From the NCBI GenBank assembly GCA_907165065.1, contig OU015524.1:42165295-42229294 (forward strand): DNA of 64,000 nt. The letters are read 5' to 3'. The notes under the pieces were generated by a model. The model was not told the origin of the DNA. It ran no database searches and worked only from the letters and a program-made list of their open reading frames with translations. Both the position numbers and the translations under genes were made by a program. Numbering within the stretch: the stretch's first letter is position 1; each line of letters starts with the position of its first letter. Positions 1-11,808 of the stretch are shown piece after piece. The stretch comes from Caprimulgus europaeus. Its lineage: Eukaryota > Chordata > Aves > Caprimulgiformes > Caprimulgidae.

Positions 1-1362
1 TTTTTTTTTCCACAGCTTATTCATCTGTTAGAAGTATGGAATGATTTCTCCAGGGAGAACATGAAAGATGGATGAGATCATAGTATTTTTTAAAAAAACT
101 TATATAACATGGAGTAGACCTTAAAGATGTAACAAAAAACTGGCATCCTTCAGGCCTGATTCTGAAATTCAGTATTTCATCAGCCTTCTGGTTTGTTTCT
201 TCAAGAGTATTCACAGAAACATTCTTTCCAATTTCTTCCCAAATATGAGTCATAAGCACACAGGGAAAGAAAAGTAGTTTCATTTTCTTTTTATACCAAT
301 AATAAAAGTAATTATTTTTTTTTCCTGAACTCGAGCATGGGTCCTAATATAATCCATCAGCAAAACAGCAGGTGAGAAAGTATTCTGGAAAGTACTTTTG
401 CCACAATATTAAATTTTATTTAGCATTGCAATGCCACAGAGTGTTTGGGCCTTAACACTGCACCTGATTGATGGTTTAGATGGACTCCAGGTATATTTAT
501 CCATCTTTACAAGAGATGGACATTAAATATCCATCTTTACAAAATCAGCCCTTGCTTCAATGCAATTATAATCTACTAGTGGTCCCACTGTCTACCTCAC
601 ATAATCCTTGCAAATACATTGATAAAATGTTGCTTTTTAAAAAAGCTATAAATAAACTCTTAGAATCTCTGTAGCATTAAAAGTCCATCTGGTAAAATAT
701 ATTCTATCAATTTGAATATCTTTTTCTATAATGCAGAACTGGGAAAAACATTTCTGCAGTGCTTTACAAAAAACTGAGGATGTCCTTTTCCTGAGAAGGA
801 AAATGACAATTACTCTGAATGTCTTGGGACTTTTATTCAGGTCTATCTCTCAGCTGATAGGCAAATACACAGTTTAGGGAAAACAAAATATAAAAAGATG
901 TGAAAAGTAATCATCCAGTTTCCTAGAATTTACTGGTCACTATCACTATCACTTAAATTTACTCCATCATTTCTTTATAAGTAGAGCACACAGTGCCAAT
1001 TTTGCCCATTCTTTACAGCTGAGCTGAACTGAGACAACTATGAAAAGGAGTTTCCAGCCCAGTTGTAATGACATTATCAAAACAGTGGCAATGTGATGGA
1101 TTCAGGCAGCTGTGCACTAGATTAAATTTTCGTACGTAAAACCAGTGGAGTCCTACATCTATGTTCTCTATAATGAAATAAAGTCATTACATCATTCAAG
1201 TTAAGAATATATCTCTCTTATATAGCTATACATAAAAGAGCAACAAGAAAATTCAGACCTGAATGACAAACCTTGAATGCTTGATTTTAACTTACAAAAA
1301 ACCCCAAACAAACAAACAAAAAAAATCCCAATCACACAAACAAATCAGAAGCAAATGCTTAC
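1..1362 (-). other. Intron 97, partial
   Basis: AT-rich sequence downstream of exon 97. An 88-codon open frame at 17-283 (minus) has no recognised similarity or convincing splice sites. A 14-base direct repeat ATCCATCTTTACAA occurs at 499 and 529. Nothing else seen. Confidence 0.85.
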
Positions 1363-1496
1363 ACAGCAGATAAGGAGCTATCCTTCTTTGGCTTCTTCTT
1401 TTCTCGAGCATCACTAAAATCGAGAGCAGCTTTGTCCATTCCTAGTAACTCACTGATCCTGTCACGGCCATAGAACTCACCATATTTATCCATGAC
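1363..1496 (-). CDS. RYR2: RYR2 exon 97
   Basis: Forty-four codons plus two bases of a Val codon, from VMDKYGEFYGRDRIS to SSLSA(V) (about residues 4654-4698). RISELLGMDKAALDF and the basic KKKPKKDS stretch belong to the S2-S3 cytosolic domain; the Gly of ELLG is equivalent to human G4671. The acceptor is TTTAG and the donor GTAAGC. S3, the pore helix and the C-terminal domain follow outside the window. Confidence 0.97.
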
Positions 1497-4050
1497 CTAA
1501 AGTTAGGAGGAATATTCAAGAGAATCAGTTGGGTAGACCAGCTGTTTTTTAGCCTGGTTTCTGAAGACAAGATGTTTACCATGCATGATCTTTTTCATCT
1601 GTTTGTTTCCATCTGTCTATCATATCAGTCAGTAACTTTTTTTTACTGCTCAATTGCAATTAATTCCATAGAGACAAGAGGTGGGTGTCAAAAATAAGAT
1701 GTCCCTACTCGTTTAATGAAAACAAGAAGAAGAAAACAACCCAGCAGAATGAGAATAAATCAGTATTATCACTGACAGAAAAAAATACACTGTGACATCA
1801 CACTGGAAAGAGATGTTTGGAATATTCTAGTTATGTAAAAAGTGCTGATTAAAATAAGATTTCTCAAAGACAGTATTTGACCCTTACTAGTTATTCCTTT
1901 TAAGGAAAAAAAAAAAATCAAAACATATTTATTCTGTTTAAAAAGGTTTTTTTAAAATAATCCGAACATCTTGATTAAGAATTTTGGGGTTTTTTTTATT
2001 TTAAGGGGAAGCATTTCACATTAAAATAGTAATGAAAAATGTCCTCACTTATTGACTAGCTCCACTGCATAATTTAATGATCTTATTTTTGTTAGTTAAT
2101 ACTGTAGTAAAACTATAATACACATAGAACATGTAGGAATCAAAAATCTTGAACAGAGGGACACACAGCTCATTCCTAAATATTATCTCTCTATTCTTAT
2201 TTTCAAAAGAATACTCAAAGAAATAAAAAAATTTGGATAACGATCATTACCGAATGACTCCTGTAGGTGAGGTATTATTTTACTAGCTTTCTAATAAGCG
2301 ATGCTTTAAATCTTCATTGATGTTTTTCAGATTTTTAGAGACAAGTCTTCTTTGTCACATGCCTGAAAACAGTGCTTCATGACTGTAGATGATTCACTAG
2401 GCTGAGAATTTATGTGTAAATATAAATATATACAAAAGAGAACATTCCCTGCAAGATACGGTATTGGAAGGCACTTAAATCTTTGCAGAGCAGTTCCTCA
2501 GCCAAAGATAAAGTATTGAATCTTCCACACAATTTAAAACCATGCTCCTTTCTTTTTAATAGGAACCTTCCTTGACAGAAGCAATGCAGAATTTTATTTT
2601 CTTTTTTGAGTACTCTGTGCAAGCTACTCCCTCCTCTTTGCTTAGATAGACAGATAGAAATATGGGTCTAACAACTTCAAATACACACAAAAAAATACTT
2701 TCAACAGCAAAATGAATACACAACTCAAAGCATTTTTTAGACAGGTTGACCTAAAATTGTTATGAAGCAGAAGAGATATTAGTATTTGAAAAGACATGTT
2801 TCCAAAAGTGTGATTCAAGATTGGCATTACATGGTGTGAAGGAGGGGTAAATCTGATCCAATAACATAAACACACTCTTCTTCAATTGTGGCCAAACACA
2901 TTAGGAAGATTATTATTCTTGTAAGCTATGGTACATACATAACATTTCCTTTTTAAGAGCAAGCTGAAGAAATATTTGACATAACATTTGTAATAAATTA
3001 ACTTCAACAGTCTCTGCTGACTGAGGGCTACTTTTAAGAGAGAGAGATTGTTAGGTTATGTGATAAAAGCTCATCTGCACGCTCACAAAGGACCACAGAG
3101 AGACAATGGTTGGGGAGAGTGCAAAGAATACCCTGCCCAGCTACTCCCAGGCCCATCACAAGAGCCAGCAGCCCATTAAACGCCCAACTCCTCAAGCCTA
3201 GTGGAGCACAGGGGCACAATGTCAGGCAGGAACCCAAATTACAGACAATTGAATGGACAACCTGCCCCTCCCAGGGCTGTCCCAGGAGAGCCTCAGCCCA
3301 AGTGTCCAGGTGTGAAACCCATCAAGATGACTCACTTGGGAGTAGCTCTCCAGATCACTTTTCAGACTAAGAGGGTTACTACCAAGGCATGTGGGACACA
3401 CATTATGAGATGGTGAAGGAAGAGCATTTGGTGATTATTATCACAGAACTTATTATGGGATGTTACAGGGAGGAAGCAAAGGTGGGGAAAGGGATGGATT
3501 TAGGTGATATGGAGAGGAACAAGTGTGGGAAAATAGAGTGGAAAGGGACAAAAAGGGCCAAATGCATGTATATAGTTTGCTGGTCACTACAGTTGTCTGA
3601 GTATGCCTTGTGCCTAAACACCTCAGTCTATCCTATCTTCTTGTTAAATTTCTTTCTAACCCTCTCCTAGGTGAGAGACTCCTTATTCTGTGTGCATGGA
3701 GGTGAACACATAAATACACACAGACAAAAAAAATTGCATATGTTGCAATATACATACAAGTGTACATAGAAATTCTCCACATAATTTAATGAATGTATTT
3801 AAATACATACATTGAATACATGCTTTATACAATAAGCTGTATGTAAAAAAAGTTTCAAAGAATAACTATCCAAACCACACAAGAGTAGTTGTAAGCATGA
3901 ATTAAGGAATTCTGTGTATTTTAAAATGGTAAATATGAAAAGTAGCAAAGTTATATTTCAAAGTGTAGTTCACATTTCTTCAAACATTAAAATAAACATA
4001 CATGAAAACTTTCTTTTAATTTCATATGTATTTTTAAAAATAAGCCTTAC
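1497..4050 (-). other. Intron 96
   Basis: Mostly AT-rich. From about 3030 to 3690 the base composition becomes noticeably richer in G and C with several short open frames in both directions; this looks like an unrecognised old insertion. A TAGATAGACAGATAGA motif lies at 2644-2659. Confidence 0.8.
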
Positions 4051-4093
4051 CTTTCTTTTCACAAATTTGTCCCAATAGTTATTTGGAAAAGAC
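4051..4093 (-). CDS. RYR2: RYR2 exon 96 (43-base microexon)
   Basis: Completes a Gln codon and gives 14 codons, SFPNNYWDKFVKRK (about residues 4639-4653). At 43 bases it is the smallest exon here, but it has a strong acceptor (TTTTTCAG) and donor (GTAAGG). It is not divisible by three, so skipping would shift the frame. Part of the S2-S3 cytosolic domain. Confidence 0.96.
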
Positions 4094-4727
4094 CTGAAAA
4101 ACACAGATAAACAAAATTACATTTTAAACAATCATGGGAAGATGCAATAGCTACTAAGACGTCATAAAAATTACATACTGATTTTGTTTCTCTTTTTTGT
4201 TGCTATTGCCAGCCAGTCATTTGTGAAATCACTGGAATGAAAGTTGCCAAATGGAATTCAGCCTACCATGTTAATGTGGCTGGGAAAGAGCAGCATGCAG
4301 ATGCCTGCAGACAGAGTTCTAAAGCAGCTGGATCACACACTCCTACCAGGCAGAGGGTCGGGACTTTAAATATGTTCCTAAAGGACAGCCTTCAAGAGAG
4401 ACACTAAAAGGATGCAAAGCAGAGATCACTCTTGAACTGAGTAATACATTACCATCGCTGTGCTTGCCAAAAGAAAGTCATAGCAATTTTTTTGTCTTTT
4501 CACAGAACAAAAACAATTTTAAAGCAAAAACCTGTGAATGAGTAAGATTTAAAAGTAATAGTAAATACTAACATAACAGGTGCCTGAAACATTTTGTATA
4601 TCCTTGCTAGAAATATATCTCTCGCAATTGTTTATTTCAGACAAGCTGAATGATCAACTATATAATCATGGAGACTGAAGAAAATTCCTTGCAAAGCTAT
4701 AAAGAGACAGAGTAGGTAAAAACTCAC
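4094..4727 (-). other. Intron 95
   Basis: 634 bases between the microexon 96 and exon 95. Nothing recognised. Confidence 0.9.
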
Positions 4728-4858
4728 TGCGTGTTGATTACAAGTCTATCCCACTGTCCCTTAATATCATCTTCTGATGGCTGTTCAGTTATATACAGTC
4801 CATCAAATTCCAGTTTCCTCGCCACTTCTTTTTCTCTCTTAAAAATAACTAGTGGAAC
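4728..4858 (-). CDS. RYR2: RYR2 exon 95, start of S2-S3 cytosolic domain
   Basis: Forty-three codons plus two bases, from [15 protein letters not shown] to RLVINT(Q) (about residues 4596-4639). It encodes the cytosolic S2-S3 domain with the acidic [14 protein letters not shown] segment; identical to human as remembered. The acceptor is CTACAG and the donor GTGAGT. Confidence 0.97.
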
Positions 4859-7067
4859 CTGTAGTTGAAAAAAAATATCAGGAATTATTTAAAATGCACT
4901 GTCATGTCTGAAAATTTTTAAGAAAAACTGGTTGTTATGAAAAATTAAGTATGAAAAATTAACAAATCAAAAATAGTATTTAAAAAATTTTTAAACTTGA
5001 CAATTGCCCACAACACTACAAAGGCGTAGATGCACAAGGACCAGGTTGTTCAGAATCATATAACTGCAGTGTACCACATCATTGTAAAAAGATGGTCAAA
5101 AGTTCTGAAAAGGGAACCTTTAAATAAAAATAGTTTTTCAGTGCTATGGAGCTATTAGAGGCAATCAAGAGAAAGAGAGCTAAAATAAAAATAATTTTTA
5201 AATGCTTAGAAATTCTAGTTCCAAAATATTAGTATGGGATCACACTTTTGGATTGTATTTTGATTCCCAGAGGTGTTAGAGGTTGCCCGCCATTTGTTAA
5301 AGAATTCTTGAGGTTTCACAGTGGGAATCGAGGGAAAACTGCAAGAAGTTTTAACAGCAGAAAGTAAAGAAAGACTGGAAGCAGTAAAAAGAAAAATCCT
5401 TAAATCACATTTACATTCCATATTCTTGATTTGCGCTCTGTAGTTTGCCAGCAGCTGAAGCACCTGAGTAGCAAGAATCAGGCTTTACCTACAACTCTCT
5501 TTCATCAGCTAGATGACATTCAAAAGTACACTTCAAGAAAACAGAGATAACTTGTAGTCCCAGTGGAGTGGATTTTTCTTAGGAATCTTACCAACAAAAA
5601 ATAAACCCTACCCTTCCCTGGAATTACTTCACAGGTCCCCAAAATTCATCCACCCTGCATTACCTTAATTGCATTACTAGTCAAGACTGGACATGAATAT
5701 ACTGAAACCGTAATAATAAAAGTTAGACTACTAAGGCAACATGGTGATTGCATTAGATACAATAACAATAATTCCAATCTTATTTTCAGACAGCTAATAG
5801 AGAAAACTTAGTGGATCTCATGCAGAGCAATCTCCAGAAGCAAACATATCATACAGAGACCTGCAGTTATGAAGATTTTTAATTTTGAAAGCAGTCTTCT
5901 CCAAAGACAGACACTAAAACTATACTTGGTCTTCTTCAGGGTTTCAGAATTGGAAAGAAGGCAATTCATTATGTCAAATGATAATATTGTCTTTCTCTTC
6001 TAGTCAGAGAATAAATGTAGTTCAAAAAGAAAAAGTCACAACGGAAAAAAAAAAAATCTATGAGGTAGGAGAAGAGGACATCTCAAAAGCCAGAAAACTA
6101 AGCTTTCATGCTGCATGCCAACCATTGAAACAGGAAGACGTGTTTTAGTATTTATTGAATTGCAGAGACACTTTAGGTAGAGTATGCTGATCATTTGCCC
6201 CAGCTACAAAAGCAGATTTTGTCATTTTAGCATAGAAAAAGTATTACCCATTAAAAGAAGGAAAGAAAAATATCCATGTCCACATAAAAATTTAATAAAG
6301 AAATCGTAATTGTAAGGACAAATGAGCAGCCATACTGGGTCATAGTAAAGGTCCATTTAATTTAGTACTATCTTGCACTTTGACCTATAGTTTTTGCCTG
6401 AGGAAGAGTGTAAAAAAAAAATAGGGGAAGTAAATCCCAGATATACTCCTCCCAGCTCCAGTTTTATGGTATTTGGTTTTCCTAAACCAGAAAGAGCATT
6501 TTGCCAATAAAGGTGGCATCTTTACTTCTTACATCCCTAACAGAGATCTTCTGTAAGATATTTATTTAAAAGATGCTTGAGTTGCTGCCAAAACATTACC
6601 ACCAGAGTGTGTATGAAACGTAGGCATTGTCTATAGCCACAGCATGCAATAGCAGTAGTCCAAAAAGCTGCATGCTTTTCAAATGACCTCGTTGACAGAC
6701 TAGTAATGCGGACACTGTAATCTATTTTCCTCTGACCACATGTGTTCAGTTTGCCTTTGACAGTCACAAGCAGCTTCTGGTACAGGTAACTGCTGTTAAG
6801 TGTCTGGCTGACACAATAATGGTGCAAATGCTGATCTTATGATCCAGTGTCAGCCCAGAAAATCAGACTCTGGCCTGTAACTTCCTGAATTCACACATCA
6901 CCTAACACAATTTCCATGTAGGCTACACTAACAGAATAGTGTTTCTTAACATGGTCCCTCAACCTGCTTAAGCAAAGTTGCTATTACTTGGTTCCAATTT
7001 ATACCATTCAATGATAAAAAAAAGTTGGGAGATGACAGAAGAAAAGACAAGGTTCAGTTTTTCTTAC
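4859..7067 (-). other. Intron 94
   Basis: 2.2 kb without a recognised repeat or gene. A 96-codon open frame at 6537-6827 (minus) lacks similarity and looks like chance. Confidence 0.85.
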
Positions 7068-7286
7068 TTTCAAACAGTAATACCCTATGATGCAGAAGAA
7101 TGAGATGACCGTGTGTAGGATAGCCAAAATCCGCAGCGTGGGCTCCATGTAGCCACTGCTTTCTTCCAGGACATAATGCACTGCAATGACCCTCTGGTTG
7201 TCACTTTCCAGGGTGTCCAAACTGATACTTTCACCAGCAGATACCACAGGAACTTCCTTTTCTTCTGTCACAGCAGAGGTGGAGAC
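7068..7286 (-). CDS. RYR2: RYR2 exon 94, S1-S2 luminal loop and helix S2
   Basis: Seventy-three codons, phase 0-0, from [15 protein letters not shown] to IGYYCLK (about residues 4523-4595). The first third is the luminal S1-S2 loop and is poorly conserved with human ([19 protein letters not shown] here). From [17 protein letters not shown] onward it matches human, followed by helix S2, [20 protein letters not shown]. The acceptor is AAACAG and the donor GTAAGA. Confidence 0.97.
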
Positions 7287-8093
7287 CTGTTTAAATCACT
7301 TAATCTTAATATTGCAGCTGTATTCCTTTGACAGGAGCTTTATACTAATACAGGTTGAGTAGTACAACTGAAAGCAATGATACCAAGGACAATATAATTG
7401 TCAGGAAATAAAATTTTTTGCACAAAAATGTCCACAGAGAATGCCTCACAGAGATCCTTTCATCTTGTTACACCAATCTGTGATAGTGTACATTTCCTTT
7501 TTTTTTTTCACTCTCTTTCCATGGTAGCAAATTTGGGCTATGCTGAATTTTATTATCTCAAATTCAAGAAAGGTCATAACCCTCTCAGAAAAAACCCAGT
7601 CAGTTCCTGACATTCTCATATGCAGTCTTTATCAGCAGGGCTCTGTCAGAAACTGGTTCAAGTCTGAAGACTCCAGAGTTGTATTAATGATACTAAAAGC
7701 GTTGACAAAGAAGATCAGTGGTATTCTAGGCAGCTCCTCTCAGGGGAGCATAATGGCACATGAAAACATCTCAGCAGACATGTATTAGTTTAAGCTGCCA
7801 GTGAAGGCTGGGCTTGGCTGAGTCACTGTACTGTGAAATGGAGCATCTGAGGCACCTTTCAGTCTGCTGCCTCTGTTGCAGCACCGAACTTCATAAATAG
7901 CTACTTGTGTACTGCAAGTCTATTATTTCCTCACACAAATACTTTAGCTCTCACCATGTTAGATTTCTGAAGTGCCAGTATAAAGCAGGTATTTAATCTG
8001 ATAGGCAAGGCAGTTTTACTGTAGTATACTGTCTGCAAAACCTGAATGTTTTTCAGCATACAAGTTGAAAAGTCATATTTTGACAATACTTAC
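7287..8093 (-). other. Intron 93
   Basis: 807 bases separating the exons for helices S1 and S2. Nothing recognised. Confidence 0.9.
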
Positions 8094-8180
8094 CTTATAG
8101 AAAAGCAGGATGAAGTTGATGGCAAAAGCAACAAACAATGCCAGCATCCTCATGTTGTAAAAGTTTCGTGCAAAATAATT
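8094..8180 (-). CDS. RYR2: RYR2 exon 93, transmembrane helix S1
   Basis: Twenty-nine codons, phase 0-0, from [15 protein letters not shown] to INFILLFYK (about residues 4494-4522). [16 protein letters not shown] is transmembrane helix S1 of the pseudo-voltage-sensor. The Arg in FARNF corresponds to human R4497, a classic CPVT position. The acceptor is TTTTCAG and the donor GTAAGT. Appears identical to human. Confidence 0.98.
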
Positions 8181-9665
8181 CTGAAAATAGAAACAGAACA
8201 TAAATACAATTTGCCTAATAATGACACCACAATCATTATTAGGTTGTTGCATAGGGAGTTTCGTTTGTTTGTTTTCTCTATGGAGCTCTTTAATAGAATT
8301 ATAAATAGGGAAAAAAAATTAAAATTCAAACATTTTGAGTGATGTATTGTACAAATTCTCTCCTCCTCCTTACATGCAAGAATTGTTTTCACTCCATGCA
8401 GAAAGGAACGAAGGATTTATAATTGCCTCTTAGATCTTTCTCATTATCCTCTCAATACACTTAGAGACAACACAGAGACATCACAATGTAATAGTAATAC
8501 AGAAATCTCTATCTTCCCTGTACTTGCTACTGTTACAAAGAAACAAAAATGTCTGCATATGTTTATTTTAAATTTTTTTATATTCCAAAATCAATTGTGT
8601 TTTTACAAGATCAGTAAAAAGTGCATCTGTGACCTAAGAACCATGAGTAGAAAGCTTCTCTCACATTACAATGCTGTCAAAAGGATTGTAGAAATGTACC
8701 TTATTCCTTACTGACAATTCACAAACCTTTCTAGCACATATTTTAAATGCTTTAAATCTCACATGGGAATTCCTCCATTTTTCAGTCCTAACCATATATG
8801 ACTATTAGTGAATTATTTAATGAGACTATTAAAAGAAAAATCAAATTAAAATCATGACTGCTACATTAGCCTAAAAAATTAATCTGAGTTCAAAAGTAAA
8901 ACTTAAACACCTGATTCTTTCTTAAGATTGTGACTGCAGTTTTGTAGTTTTGTTATGTTACTCATGCTAGAAGTAGGCTGTCCCTACACAATTGTATCTA
9001 CTAGATATATAGCAAAAGTTAATTTCTTTTTGCTTTGCATTTCAGACTAGCCTCACAGAATGTGTGTGGAATCTCCTAGCTAACAAAAGCATGGATTTTA
9101 AACAGTACTACGGCAAACACGGGGATATCATGTTTTACAGAGACACTCTCAGATACAGTTATACTATTTTATTTAGTTCTATTTTCCACAGGTTTTGAGA
9201 AGTTTCACAAATATTAACCTGCTACTTCACAAAAAAAAATCTTTAACTTTTCTTGTGAGTTTTAGGCTAAGCATTGTATCTTAATACATTATTTTTATAG
9301 GAGAGCTTGTCATTTCCCAAAGCTGTCTCTCAGGGAAAGACAGGCTTACAAGTTGCTGTGGAAATTTGGGACATTTTATTCACATAAAAAATGTGTGGAC
9401 ACTTTCCAGTGACGGACAGGCATCTCTGAATGTGATTTGGACAATAATTGTCTTCTTAAGAATTAATATCTTGTCTACTAAGTTATTTGTGTGTTTTTTT
9501 TCTCTAACATTCCAGTTAAACCTTTGCCTTTATGTCTTTTTTATGGATGATGGTGGATAGAAAAATAAGGTTCAACAGATGCAAATTTGTCTTTACATTG
9601 GTAGAATAATATGGCCGTACATATCCCTGCCAACAGCTAAACAAGTAGGCTGGAGAACAGCTTAC
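8181..9665 (-). other. Intron 92
   Basis: 1.5 kb of AT-rich sequence. Nothing recognised. Confidence 0.9.
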
Positions 9666-9813
9666 AAGAAGCTTCTGTTGGTATGCAATTATTTTCTTCC
9701 AGAAAGCTGATTCCTGAACTTCTGGTTCTCCATATCTGTGAGTATGAAGTTGTCTTAATTTCTGTTTCCCTTTGTCTTCTTTGGCTTTCTCTTCTTTTTC
9801 TCCATCTTCTCCT
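9666..9813 (-). CDS. RYR2: RYR2 exon 92
   Basis: One base plus 49 codons, from GEDGEKEEKAKEDKG to AYQQKLL (about residues 4444-4493). The Lys/Glu linker gives way to QLHTHRYGEPEV and to the amphipathic stretch SAFWKKIIAYQQKLL, which leads into S1 at the cytosolic membrane face. Gln replaces Pro of human EVPES. The acceptor is CCTAAG and the donor GTAAGC. Confidence 0.97.
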
Positions 9814-11390
9814 CTTAGGACACACATGAAGCCAAAATAATATATCAAGTTAATAAAATTGCTAAACAAAAAATTAAAACCACACCCTGAAAAAGGCCAT
9901 TGCAGCTTTTAACGAGGCTCAAGTAGTCATGATTCATGCAGTTCATACACATGAATAACAAAGAGATATCTTTCTTCAGCCCAATACATTGGCAATGGTG
10001 ACAGTTTGGTTAAGTCTACAGATAATTAAACTTACTGGTTTGGCACTGTGAAGTGAGGATGTCAACTGGCAGAGGCAAGTAATCAAGAATCTGCCAACCT
10101 TATTACCTGAGGGTCTGCTTCATAATTGTACACTAATACTTGCACTGACAAATGTTTGTAAGCTGAGAGCTGTATGTCCGTATGTGTGCCTATATATCCG
10201 AGTGCTCCCCTCCAACTTCACGCACTTGAACAATCTGGTCCCCACAAAGGTTGCAGAAAACCTGGGTTCTTCTTGCATTTACAAGCCAAACTTCCAAGTT
10301 TTAAATTCTGCATTTCTGCCAACCTGAGGAATTCATAATTATCCACTCCAGGAGGAGACAGGAATGAGAAAGTTTGAGACCACTCAATGTGTGCTTATCA
10401 CCATGCTGCCTGATTACAGAAAGCCATAGTTAGTGGGCTGCCTTCTCCAAACCCATGATCTAAGGAACTGTGAATTATCTTAGAAGTTAATTTGACCTGA
10501 CAGCATGATAGATGAAAGGATCACAGAAGTCCACTTGTAGTGAGACACAACTTACAAGTTACATTATTAACTTCTCTGTACCTATCTACAAACAGAATAA
10601 CTGATGTCCTGAGCTGCTTTTCTTACTAGAATACACTGGACAAACTTGCACTTGAAAGTTCACTTGAAAGTTTGTCTTATGTTAGGAGTTTGAGGATAGA
10701 GGAGTTAAGGATAGAGTTTGAGACTAAGGGACCCAATTACAATTTTGACAATGACATATCAGCTACAGGAACTGTAGATGTGTCAGAATTGTACATGCAC
10801 CAGGAACGGAGTGCCATACTTTTTACTGGTTAAAACCAAGCACTGTTTTGCTTTCCACTATTTTTACCCTGAGCTAATCTGATTACCATTAGATTTTAAC
10901 ATATTCTAAAAAGATTAAAATGATCATTTATCAAATGCCAACACTTGTTCGTCATAAAAATGTGAGTAATTCATTAAAATTACACTGGAATATTTGGCAA
11001 AATCCAAATAACTCAAAACAAGTCATAGCAAAACAGCCTCTACCATTGATGGAATCCCAGGTTCTCTTATAATTTTTCCAAATTATTTTCTTCTAGCTTT
11101 CAGACTTACCAAGAAATACTTAATCAATCAAACACATTCTAAAAGAAACTAAATCAACATTACAAAGGATGCTGCTGAAAGAGGGAAATTCGTTAAAATC
11201 TCGGTGTGATGCTATTTACATGGCATTTCCTTGCCAATGTGCATGGGTGTGGAGGATGGTTTAAAAAACCCCTAACTGTGGAACATGAATGGACACAAAA
11301 TTAAAGGCAAAGAAGTGAGTATAAATCGAGCTGTTTTTTTCAGTGAAACAAACCACATTTCATAAGATCAGAGGTTAAAGTAATACATAC
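9814..11390 (-). other. Intron 91
   Basis: 1.6 kb. The stretch 10140-10450 is less AT-rich than its flanks but matches nothing I recognise. Confidence 0.85.
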
Positions 11391-11455
11391 TCTGCTTTTT
11401 CAGGTTCAGATTTTGTTTCCTCCTTCTCTTCCTTTTCATCTTCTTTCACAGGATC
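11391..11455 (-). CDS. RYR2: RYR2 exon 91, charged linker
   Basis: Twenty-one codons plus two bases, from DPVKEDEKEEKEETK to SEPEKA(E) (about residues 4423-4444). Highly charged Glu/Lys linker preceding S1. Its first half differs from the human sequence as remembered (human has FQEQKAKEEEKEEKEE around the junction), while ETKSEPEKAE is shared. The acceptor is CTCTAG and the donor GTATGT. About one extra residue relative to human is implied here or in exon 90, since landmarks downstream are offset by one. Confidence 0.94.
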
Positions 11456-11808
11456 CTAGAGGAAGTCAGATGTTTAAAAGTGTCTAAGCACCATTATACA
11501 GTATAGAGTAAGTTAAATGGATACACAGAGTGCAGAATGTTAGGCTTTAAAATAAATTGAAAACCTGAGAGAAGATGATCTTTCAATTTACATGAAAAGA
11601 CAGTTTAACACTGAATTAAAAGTAAACCAAAACACCATGTACTTAGAGAAGGCTGTGGGAATTCAAGTTTAAGATGTCAGAGAGGATAAACATCAGTAAT
11701 TTCCTTAAAAAATATGTCACAAAACCCAGAAAAACACAGACGCAAGTTTGTTTCAAGACTATACTTAACATATGAAAGACAGAAACATGGCAGAAACAAA
11801 AGAGTTAC
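11456..11808 (-). other. Intron 90
   Basis: 353 bases. The open frame of exon 90 runs on into it on the minus strand for some 40 codons before stopping; nothing else seen. Confidence 0.9.

Noticed and set aside
17-283. 88-codon minus-strand frame containing WEEIGKNVSVNTLEETNQKA
   Set aside because: Looks protein-like in part but does not match the next RYR2 residues, has no good acceptor, and no similarity is recognised.
6537-6827. 96-codon minus-strand frame in intron 94
   Set aside because: No similarity, no splice context; consistent with chance.
8046-8342. 98-codon plus-strand frame overlapping exon 93
   Set aside because: Shadow of the S1 exon and its intron on the opposite strand.
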